Part shown: one piece after another, positions 53,693 to 60,045 of the stretch
Layout of the letters: each line of letters begins with the position of its first letter
Numbering within the stretch: position 1 is the stretch's first letter
Assembly: GCF_004341515.1 (NCBI RefSeq)
Contig: NZ_SLZF01000013.1
Location: 124,001 to 188,000 of the forward strand
DNA length: 64,000 nucleotides
Source: Allobosea sp. BK604
GTDB taxonomy: Bacteria > Pseudomonadota > Alphaproteobacteria > Rhizobiales > Beijerinckiaceae
Direction of reading: 5' to 3'
Made by a program: the position numbers and the translations under genes
The notes under the pieces: model-generated
What the model was told of the DNA's origin: nothing
The model's input: the letters and a program-made list of their open reading frames with translations, nothing else
The model's database searches: none

Positions 53693-54658
53693 TTGGCCGT
53701 CTATACTGAAGTCGCCGATGACGAGATGGCCGCCTTCGTGGCGCGCTATGGCATTGGCGAATTGCTCGCCGCCAAGGGCATCGCCGAGGGCGTCGAGAAC
53801 TCCAACTACCTGCTGCACACGACCACGGGCTTCTTCATCCTCACCCTCTACGAGAAGCGGGTGAAGGCCGAGGACCTGCCCTTCTTCGTCGCGCTGATGC
53901 AGCATCTCGCCGGGCGCGGCCTGAACTGCCCGGTGCCGGTGCAGGACAGCCGCGGCGAGGCGCTGAGCAAGCTCGCCGGGCGCCCGGCCGCGATCGTCAC
54001 CTTCCTCGACGGGCTCTCGGTCAAGCGGCCGAGCGCCGCGCATTGCGCCGAGGTCGGCCGTTCGCTGGCGCTGCTGCACAAGGCCGGCGAGGATTTCGGC
54101 ATGCAGCGCGTCAATGCGCTCTCCGTGCCGGGCTGGCGGCCGCTCGCCGAGCAGGCCGGCGCCGACGCCGACACGGTCTCGCCCGGGCTGGCAAAGCGGA
54201 TCCTGGCCGAGATCGAGCGCCATGAGCGCGCCTGGCCGCAGGATCTCCCCAGCGGCGTCATCCATGCCGATCTCTTCCCGAACAACGTCTTCTTCATCGG
54301 CGACAAGCTTTCGGGGCTGATCGACTTCTATTTCGCCTGCACCGACGCCTTCGCCTACGATCTCGCGATCTGCCTGAACTCCTGGTGCTTCGAGGCCGAT
54401 GCCTCGTTCAATCTCACCAAGGGGCAGGCGATGCTGGCAGGCTATGAGAGCGTGCGCCCGCTGACGCAGGGTGAGGTCGACGCTTTGCCGGCTTTGTGCC
54501 GCGGCTCGGCGCTGCGTTTCCTCCTGACCCGACTGGTCGATTGGCTGAACGTGCCGCCCGGCGCCCTGGTCAAGCCGCATGATCCGCTCGAATATGATCG
54601 CAAGCTCGCCTTCCACCAGCGTGTCGGCGATGCGCGGGACTACGGGTTGCGGCGATGA
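53693..54658 (+). CDS. thrB: Homoserine kinase, aminoglycoside-phosphotransferase fold
   Basis: 321 residues from a TTG 6 bp after the ispH stop. The kinase signature GVIHADLFPNNVFF (His-Asp...Asn) and metal motif GLIDFYFACTDAFAYDLA are intact, and GIAEGVENSNYLL near residue 30 is the nucleotide loop of the alphaproteobacterial ThrB type. Phosphorylates homoserine for threonine synthesis. Its TGA overlaps the ATG of the first rnhA-derived mini-ORF (54655). Confidence 0.93.
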   Translation: MAVYTEVADDEMAAFVARYGIGELLAAKGIAEGVENSNYLLHTTTGFFILTLYEKRVKAEDLPFFVALMQHLAGRGLNCPVPVQDSRGEALSKLAGRPAAIVTFLDGLSVKRPSAAHCAEVGRSLALLHKAGEDFGMQRVNALSVPGWRPLAEQAGADADTVSPGLAKRILAEIERHERAWPQDLPSGVIHADLFPNNVFFIGDKLSGLIDFYFACTDAFAYDLAICLNSWCFEADASFNLTKGQAMLAGYESVRPLTQGEVDALPALCRGSALRFLLTRLVDWLNVPPGALVKPHDPLEYDRKLAFHQRVGDARDYGLRR

Positions 54659-54768
54659 GCGAGGCGGTGGAGGTTTGGACCGGCGGGGCCTGTTCGGGCA
54701 ATCCCGGTCCGGGCGCGCTTGGGGCTTGCCCCATTCGCGCAATCAAGAATTGCCGGGGCCAGCCATGA
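54655..54768 (+). pseudogene. rnhA-derived mini-ORF, tandem copy 1
   Basis: 37 codons plus TGA. The first 20 codons copy the RNase HI N-terminus (MSEAVEVWTGGACSGNPGPG), then ALGACPIRAIKNCRGQP. The active-site Asp of the DGACSGNPG strand is Gly here (GGC for GAC). The ATG overlaps the thrB stop, and the TGA overlaps the ATG of copy 2 (ATGA). The most diverged copy: five changes relative to copy 2. No complete fold could form from it. Whether it is translated is unknown. Confidence 0.8.
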
Positions 54769-54878
54769 GCGAGGCGGTCGAGGTCTGGACCGACGGGGCC
54801 TGTTCGGGCAATCCCGGTCCCGGCGCGCTTGGGGCTTGCCCCATTCGCGCAATCAAGAATCGCCGGGGCCAGCCATGA
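54765..54878 (+). pseudogene. rnhA-derived mini-ORF, tandem copy 2
   Basis: 37 codons plus TGA, MSEAVEVWTDGACSGNPGPG then the ALGACPIRAIKNRRGQP tail. Keeps the active-site Asp. Start and stop overlap the neighbouring copies through ATGA. Confidence 0.8.
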
Positions 54879-54988
54879 GCGAGGCGGTCGAGATCTGGAC
54901 GGACGGGGCCTGTTCGGGCAATCCCGGACCCGGCGCGCTTGGGGCTTGCCCCATTCGCGCAATCAAGAATCGCCGGGGCCAGCCATGA
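54875..54988 (+). pseudogene. rnhA-derived mini-ORF, tandem copy 3
   Basis: 37 codons plus TGA, MSEAVEIWTDGACSGNPGPG then the same tail as copy 2. Its TGA overlaps the ATG of the functional rnhA (54985), so ribosomes ending this mini-ORF could restart on rnhA. Confidence 0.8.
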
Positions 54989-55434
54989 GCGAGGCGGTCG
55001 AGATCTGGACGGACGGGGCCTGTTCGGGCAATCCCGGACCTGGCGGCTGGGGCGCGATCCTCTGCTACAAGGGCCATGAGCGGGACTTGTCCGGCGGCGA
55101 GGCGCTGACCACCAATAACCGCATGGAGCTGATGGCCGCGATCTCGGCGCTGGAGACGCTGTCACGGCCCTGCACCGTCGCGCTTCACACCGACAGCCAG
55201 TATTTGCGCCAGGGCATCACCGGCTGGATCCATGGCTGGAAGAAGAACGGCTGGCGCACCGCCGACAAGAAGCCGGTCAAGAACGAGGAGCTCTGGAAGC
55301 GCCTCGACGCCGCGCTCGGCCGCCACAAGATCGAGTGGAAATGGGTCAAGGGCCATGCCGGCGACGCGATGAACGAGCGCGCCGATGCGCTGGCGCGGGC
55401 GGGCATGGCGCCGTTCAAGGCAGCCTCAAGATGA
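54985..55434 (+). CDS. rnhA: Ribonuclease HI
   Basis: 149 residues. Degrades the RNA strand of RNA-DNA hybrids. The carboxylate site is complete: Asp10 in WTDGACSGNPGPGGWG, Glu48 in NNRMELMAAI, Asp70 in HTDSQYL, and Asp134 in the GDAMNERADALA segment; the basic handle is GWIHGWKKNGWRT. Preceded by three tandem partial copies of its own start region, the last joined by ATGA. In related genomes ispH-thrB-rnhA is contiguous, so the array is an insertion into that operon by duplication. Confidence 0.95.
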   Translation: MSEAVEIWTDGACSGNPGPGGWGAILCYKGHERDLSGGEALTTNNRMELMAAISALETLSRPCTVALHTDSQYLRQGITGWIHGWKKNGWRTADKKPVKNEELWKRLDAALGRHKIEWKWVKGHAGDAMNERADALARAGMAPFKAASR

Positions 55435-55473
55435 TCCATAAGTTGTGACGCAGTTCTTCCTGAAGGAGTCGAA

Positions 55474-55579
55474 CTAGAGCATTTTCGAGCGAAGTGGATA
55501 CCGGTTCGCGTGAAGAAAATGCGTCAAAACAAGTAGATAGAGAATTTTCGCGATTCGAAGAAATGCGGAAATGCTCTAG
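55474..55579 (-). repeat. Family A interspersed repeat, copy A5
   Basis: 106 bp with CTAG at both ends, in the inverse orientation (CTAGAGCATTTTCGAGCG first). It lies 40 bp after rnhA and is one of two full copies that do not supply a stop codon. Confidence 0.92.
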
Positions 55580-55654
55580 CGAGGTAGACATCTGTGCTGC
55601 AAAAAGCCCAGACAGGAAGGGCTGACAGGGCCTAACTGCAGTTTCGTCGATATC

Positions 55655-55873
55655 TCAGCGAGCGGCCGCTGCATACGGACGCCAGGCGACAACATCACCT
55701 GAGACCGGCAGTCCAGATTGCCATCGCCAAACCCCCTCAGCGGAAAGTCGTGCCAGGCCGACGCTTATGGCCATTCCGCAGGACGCGATCACAACGAGCT
55801 CACCCCGAGGACAAGACGGTATCGCTTGCCAATGGTATGCGATTGCGGGTTCGCGCGGCATGATCGTCGACAT
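55655..55873 (-). CDS. Small hypothetical protein
   Basis: 72 residues (or 68 from the second Met). Sequence such as GELVVIASCGMAISVGLARL and VWRWQSGLPVSGDVVAWRPY looks protein-like, and the Trp-rich C-terminus with GDVVAWRP recalls short phage or DUF551-like proteins. I do not recognise it with confidence. An overlapping plus-strand frame (55767-55988) is less convincing. Confidence 0.35.
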   Translation of the reverse strand: MSTIMPREPAIAYHWQAIPSCPRGELVVIASCGMAISVGLARLSAEGVWRWQSGLPVSGDVVAWRPYAAAAR

Positions 55874-56250
55874 CGAGCCACCTCACGAAACCTTAGATTT
55901 CGAAGGCTTGGCATATCCTCCGTCGATTAAAAAGGCCCAGCCCCGTCGAAGCAAGACCCGGCAAAGCATAGCGCGCCACGGCGCCTGAGCCCGCCGACGA
56001 ACGGCTCGGCTGCGGACGGCGATGCGCGCGGGGAATCCGAATTGATGGCGATCGCCAACCTGCCGCGCAACGCGAGTGGCGATCACCCGCATATGCCCCA
56101 GAAAGCCCGAGCAACGCTGGTCTCCAGCTGCAAGCTGAGACTCTCAGGGGGCACTTTAACATTGACTAAATTAGTGATTTCGTTAAATTAATTGATTGCG
56201 CCTTCGGATTTTCGTAGAATTCGTTGCCGCCGCAAGAGTGGTCTCTTGCC
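55874..56250. other. Poorly coding stretch in the decayed region after rnhA
   Basis: 377 bp. Short frames on both strands have no recognisable motif. The right part (56150-56190, CTTTAACATTGACTAAATTA and on) is strikingly AT-rich compared with the chromosome and may be foreign or promoter DNA for the following small gene. Confidence 0.4.
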
Positions 56251-56432
56251 ATGGAAGATCGCGCCCCAATATTCGTCTGCGAAGATTGCGGTGCACTGGC
56301 GTCGATATTCCAGAATGGACGGACGACCAGACCCTGATTACGTGCCGTGTATGCGGAAGAACGATCGGCACAATTCGGTTCATACTAGAGGTCCTTCGGG
56401 CGGCTTTGGAGGAAGATGGGAATGATTTGTAG
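56251..56432 (+). pseudogene. Frameshifted small two-CxxC zinc-ribbon-like protein
   Basis: From ATG 56251 the frame reads MEDRAPIFVCEDCGAL and then runs to a TGA at 56335. The overlapping -1 frame from 56298 reads GVDIPEWTDDQTLITCRVCG followed by RTIGTIRFILEVLRAALEED to a TAG at 56432. Joined by a single-base correction near 56298, they give a ~61-residue protein with CEDCG and CRVCG spaced about 17 residues apart, a typical zinc ribbon. Either a recent 1-bp indel inactivated it, or there is a base error. Function unknown. Confidence 0.55.
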
Positions 56433-56717
56433 GAATGAGAGGGGCTATCGCCGGCGACACCAGCCGGCGCCTGCGTGGTGAAGTGTGGATCCTTCGTCCG
56501 CGCGGCGCCTGAGCCGGTGGCGAGCCGCGCGTGGATCGACAAGCCAGCATGGCGTCGACGCCTGGAATGGGGAGAGGCGTTTCAGGTTGCTGGAAAGCTC
56601 GCGCATTGATCGATCTCGTCTCCAAAGCCGGCGGGCTGAGTGACGGGTGACCGAAGGCGCGGAACAGCGCTCAAGCCTGGCAGTTGAATCGTATCAGTCG
56701 CGTTTCGAGGTGCCGCT

Positions 56718-56999
56718 ATGAAAGCTCGAGCCAAGATCGCTACGACCAGTAGCACGGTCAGGTCCCGAAAAGCCCGCCCGATTATCCGCTCGGGCCGGAT
56801 TCTTTCCCATCCGCAAGAGCTATGTCGCGAGGCCTGCGAAGACGCGAAGGGCAACCGGTACAGCGTGATCGTCTGGCGAGCTGTGCCGGGCCTATTTCCT
56901 ACGACCTACACCCTTGACGACGGATCGCCGGTCAAGTTCGTGGATGATTGCGTGTTCGAGATCATTGGAACTGGTACCTACATAACCCGCTTCGCATAG
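56718..56999 (+). CDS. Small hypothetical protein
   Basis: 93 residues. A basic N-terminus (KARAKIATT...RKARPIIRSG) precedes a compact beta-rich part: GNRYSVIVWRAVPGLFPTTY, TLDDGSPVKFVDDCVFEI, then GTGTYITR. The pattern is protein-like and resembles short hypothetical proteins of Rhizobiales. The only convincing intact small gene in the region between rnhA and the sugar island. Confidence 0.6.
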   Translation: MKARAKIATTSSTVRSRKARPIIRSGRILSHPQELCREACEDAKGNRYSVIVWRAVPGLFPTTYTLDDGSPVKFVDDCVFEIIGTGTYITRFA

Positions 57000-57320
57000 C
57001 ATCGTCTCCGCTACCGAGATCTTGACCACCCGCGACGTCGCCAACCAGCCACGGCTCTCAGCCTGCTCGCCAGGCATTGCGTACTGCGCCCTCGAACGCT
57101 ACGTTGCATTTCGGGGTCTGCGAGCATCCAGATAAGCGCTTCAAATCAATAGTATTGGTGTTCGGTTGCTCGCTTAGGCTCAACGGTGAGCGGCCAGTCC
57201 GACAGCCTACAGGGGTGTGGCGCCTCCCTTGGCGCGCTGTGAGAGAACTTAAACTTCACGCAATTTAGACGATGGGCGTTCGTTTGTTGCCATCGGTTGC
57301 TATGTTAGGTCAAAATAGCA
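57000..57320. other. Intergenic stretch before the sugar island
   Basis: 321 bp. One short frame (57077-57268) has no recognisable content. The last 80 bp turn AT-rich (AACTTAAACTTCACGCAATT) and probably carry the promoter of the epimerase gene. No att site or tRNA edge is visible. Confidence 0.4.
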
Positions 57321-58226
57321 ATGCACCTCGGCATAAAGGGCAAGAATATTGTTGTTATTGGAGCGACCGGATTTATCGGGTCGCATCTTGCACCAGCGCT
57401 GGCTCTTCATGGTTCAAATGTCGTCTGCGTCTCTCGTAACATTCGAAATCGTCAATTTCTAACATCCAAAAACATGATATGGGACGAGTGCGACGCCAGC
57501 AATAGAGCAGATATCAAAAGAATTATTAATCGTTATAATCCAAAAATTATATATCATCTTACTAGCGACAGCAAAGGCGGTCGCGCTATCACACTGATTC
57601 CTGACAGCATACAGAACGATCTCATGGCGACAATAAATATTCTCCTCGAATCGGCCCAAGCTGGAGGTATACACGTCGTTATGACCGGGTCGGTCGAGGA
57701 GCCTGGCAAGGATGATAAATATCCTTGCTCCCCTTATGCTGCAGCCAAAGCAGCAAGCACAGCTTATGCCAGGATGATCTCTTCGATTAGTGGCTTAGAG
57801 GTATCAATTCTTCGCCTTATGATGGTCTACGGCCCCAATCAAAAGAATTATAAGGTATTGCCTTATGTTATTAATCAATTGCGCGACGGACAATTAGCTG
57901 AGCTTGGAAGTGGCGCCCGGGCCTTGGACTGGGTGTATGTCGATGACGTGATCGACGCATTCCTCCGTGCTGGATCCTTACCATGGACAAGCGCCGATCC
58001 AATTGACATCGGCACCGGGTCATTGATGAGATTGCGGGATTGCCTTGAGATGATCGGAGAGTTGATGGGACGAGCGGATCTCCTCAGGTTTGGTGCGATA
58101 GACAACCGCGCACAAGAGCGCGAGGATTCAGCTGACACTGAATTGGCAAGACTTAGGCTGGGGTGGAAGGCAAAGACCAATTTTAGGGATGGAATACAGG
58201 CCACAATCAATAGTATTATAAAGTGA
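57321..58226 (+). CDS. NAD-dependent sugar epimerase/dehydratase (extended SDR), AT-rich
   Basis: 301 residues. Rossmann motif VIGATGFIGSHL near residue 11, catalytic Tyr-Lys in SPYAAAKAAS (about 137-146) and a Ser in VVMTGSVEE. Late motif VYVDDVIDAFLRA is typical of nucleotide-sugar epimerases. Codon usage is visibly more A/T-ending than in flanking genes (for example 57510-57560), and its start context is AT-rich, so recent horizontal transfer is likely. It points toward the minus-strand sugar operon. Substrate unknown, perhaps a later step of the same CDP-sugar. Confidence 0.88.
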   Translation: MHLGIKGKNIVVIGATGFIGSHLAPALALHGSNVVCVSRNIRNRQFLTSKNMIWDECDASNRADIKRIINRYNPKIIYHLTSDSKGGRAITLIPDSIQNDLMATINILLESAQAGGIHVVMTGSVEEPGKDDKYPCSPYAAAKAASTAYARMISSISGLEVSILRLMMVYGPNQKNYKVLPYVINQLRDGQLAELGSGARALDWVYVDDVIDAFLRAGSLPWTSADPIDIGTGSLMRLRDCLEMIGELMGRADLLRFGAIDNRAQEREDSADTELARLRLGWKAKTNFRDGIQATINSIIK

Positions 58227-58310
58227 TAGCGCAAGGTATAGCGATCCGAAATCACGATTTAGATCGATATTTTCTTGGACTGTTCGCCGTCAATCCGACA
58301 TTGCATGAGC

Positions 58311-58404
58311 GCATCGGCTCGAAAAGTGCATTGCGGCTTTCGGAAAAGCCGGTGCCAATACAAGAAACTAGATCATCGGATAGGATATTCGGCTCAATCA
58401 TCTG
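58311..58404. repeat. Family B interspersed repeat, diverged copy B2
   Basis: GCATCGGCTCGAAAAGTGCA, GCGGCTTTCGG, then CTAGATCATCGG and a decayed right arm (CAATCATCTGG). Same layout as 40815-40915, with many changes. Confidence 0.75.
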
Positions 58405-58479
58405 GATTTGCACCGGCCACTTAAAGGGCGAATGGCGACGCTCCGACCGGACGACAAGTGAGCACGATGTACACTTGGA

Positions 58480-59913
58480 TCATACGGGCCGCTGGTCCAG
58501 CGTCTGGAGCAGGCCCTCCCGACAGAGGGCTCGCCGAGCCTCCTTGACGCTTTGCCAGGGAAGGTCTGCCTTGGCGGCAATATCCAGGAGGCTGTTCGTT
58601 CCATCGCTCATGTTGAGGAGCCAAAGCATCGCAAGCCGAAAGTCGCTCGCGAGCTGACCGCCGAGGCTCTCGTAGAGGCCACGACGCCCGAGCTGTGGCT
58701 CGCCGAAGGGCTGAAGATTGCGGTAGATCCGATTATTCTCAATCACATCGATCACATCCAGGCACGTCCGGGTGGAATCCCTCAGGGCGGCCGGACGCAC
58801 GAAATCCGGATCATCGGCAGAGGTGTGGTACTCCGGGAATGCGCCGTGAGGCGTCCGCATGAGGCAGCCGACCGGAAGATTGAAGCCGGGTGATCCGTAT
58901 TGACGCTCGTCGTACCCGTCCGGGGAGAAATCCCGGATCGCGAATTCCGAAGCCTTCTGCCGAAATACATAGGCAACAGCACGATCGATCTCGGCGTCGC
59001 CGCCTCGGCTCTTCTTGTAGGTCATGCGGCCCGCGTCGCCGAGGCAGGTCAGAACGAGACCATGCTTCACCCGCTCCAGAACAGATCGATTCCGTGCGAG
59101 CCAAGTGATCGCTCCGATCGTGCCCGGCGCGAAGACGAAGCGGTAGCTATAGCGGGTCGGGCATCGCAGCAATTCTTGGGCAAGCGCCGCTGCAACGACG
59201 ATACCGGACAGGTTGTCGTTGCAGAGCGACGGATGGCAGACGTGGCATGAGATCAGGACCTCGTCCAAAGTTTCGCCCTCGATCAGGCATTCGCCATAGG
59301 TGAGGGAGCCATCCTCCAGGGTCGAATCGATACAGACTTCGTAAACCTCGTCACGGAGGCTTTCGAACTGGTTGTGGGAAAGGCAGAAGCCCCAGGTCTC
59401 AGCGTAATAGGACGTCCGATAGGGGATCCAGTCGGGCTGGGCGGGCAAGGTATGCAGATGCGAGCGCAGGTCGGCCAAACTCATCTGGGCGCGAACCGGA
59501 GCGCTGTAGCCCACGACATGCAGGTTGGAGTTCGCGAAATCAACGACACGCTCGCCCGAGAGGCGTTTGATGAATGCGTCGCGGATGTTCCACTCCCGCG
59601 GTATTGTCCAGTCCAGAACCTGTGTTCCGGTCGGCACCTCCACGACTTCCAGCGGAAGATATCGCGACAGGCGATTGAGCGTGGCGCGCACCCCGTCGCC
59701 GGTGATGCTGCGGCAGATCGGGTAAAGCTCTTCGATGAGGCTGAGCATGGCGTCGCCCGAATCCGAAGCGAGATGCGGCGCTTCCAGTCCTGACGTTGGC
59801 GCAGTCCCGCTTCCGTTGGAGGCGCCAGACTGGGCAGCTTGCGCCGCCTTGGGCACACCGAAGCGATCCTGTTCGAAAATGCCCCCCTCGTCGGCCGCCA
59901 TTTTCTCGATCAT
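58480..59913 (-). CDS. DUF4910 aminopeptidase-like protein with C-terminal winged helix
   Basis: 477 residues (the second Met, codon 5, is also a good start). After a ~50-residue variable lead, a DUF2172/DUF4910 peptidase-like domain: ICRSITGDGVR, WTIPREWNI, and the metal-site segments SCHVCHPSLCNDNLSG, PGTIGAI, FSPDGYDERQYGSPG and EYHTSADD, matching M28-like zinc sites. The C-terminal ~70 residues (MSDGTNSLLDIAAKADLPWQ) form a winged helix. Members repeatedly sit in surface-sugar clusters, but no function is established. Downstream of the C-methyltransferase, separated by repeat A6. Confidence 0.87.
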   Translation of the reverse strand: MIEKMAADEGGIFEQDRFGVPKAAQAAQSGASNGSGTAPTSGLEAPHLASDSGDAMLSLIEELYPICRSITGDGVRATLNRLSRYLPLEVVEVPTGTQVLDWTIPREWNIRDAFIKRLSGERVVDFANSNLHVVGYSAPVRAQMSLADLRSHLHTLPAQPDWIPYRTSYYAETWGFCLSHNQFESLRDEVYEVCIDSTLEDGSLTYGECLIEGETLDEVLISCHVCHPSLCNDNLSGIVVAAALAQELLRCPTRYSYRFVFAPGTIGAITWLARNRSVLERVKHGLVLTCLGDAGRMTYKKSRGGDAEIDRAVAYVFRQKASEFAIRDFSPDGYDERQYGSPGFNLPVGCLMRTPHGAFPEYHTSADDPDFVRPAALRDSTRTCLDVIDVIENNRIYRNLQPFGEPQLGRRGLYESLGGQLASDFRLAMLWLLNMSDGTNSLLDIAAKADLPWQSVKEARRALCREGLLQTLDQRPV

Positions 59914-59940
59914 GACGTCTGCCCGCCCCTGTCGTTCTCC

Positions 59941-60045
59941 CAGAGCAACTCCGCGCTTCTTCGAACCGTGAAAGTTCTCTAAGCTTTTGTTTTATCGCAT
60001 TTTATTCACGCGAACCGGTGCCCACTTCGCTCGAAAATGCTCTAG
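59941..60045 (+). repeat. Family A interspersed repeat, copy A6
   Basis: 105 bp with a degraded left end (CCAGAGCAACT) and an intact right end AAATGCTCTAG. That CTAG contains the TAG stop of the minus-strand methyltransferase. Confidence 0.88.

Larger units (their letters stand above)
54655..54984 (+). repeat. Three 110-bp tandem direct repeats upstream of rnhA
   Basis: Unit starts at 54655, 54765 and 54875, with the intact gene at 54985: exact 110-bp period. The first 56 bp of each unit match the start of rnhA; the last ~54 bp (GCGCGCTTGGGGCTTGCCCC ... GGGGCCAGCC) are absent from rnhA and of unknown origin. Every unit also has a hairpin (GCGCG..TGGGG-CTTG-CCCCA..CGCGC; 54713-54740, 54823-54850, 54933-54960). 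Copies differ at 5 (1 vs 2) and 3 (2 vs 3) positions; copy 3 equals rnhA over the shared 56 bp. Confidence 0.95.

Noticed and set aside
54655..54984. CRISPR array
   Set aside because: Repeats are 110 bp, contiguous, without spacers, and derived from rnhA; no cas genes.
54640..55165. Antisense open frames with repeated MREWGKPQAR-like and NGASPKR-like peptides
   Set aside because: They arise because the 110-bp repeats are read through in successive frames on the opposite strand; no start signal or family supports them.
55767..55988. Plus-strand 73-residue frame MAIPQDAITTSS...
   Set aside because: Overlaps a more protein-like minus-strand frame and lacks motifs; not supported as a gene.
57077..57268. 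63-residue plus-strand frame before the epimerase
   Set aside because: No recognisable motif, no ribosome site, and located in a poorly coding stretch.
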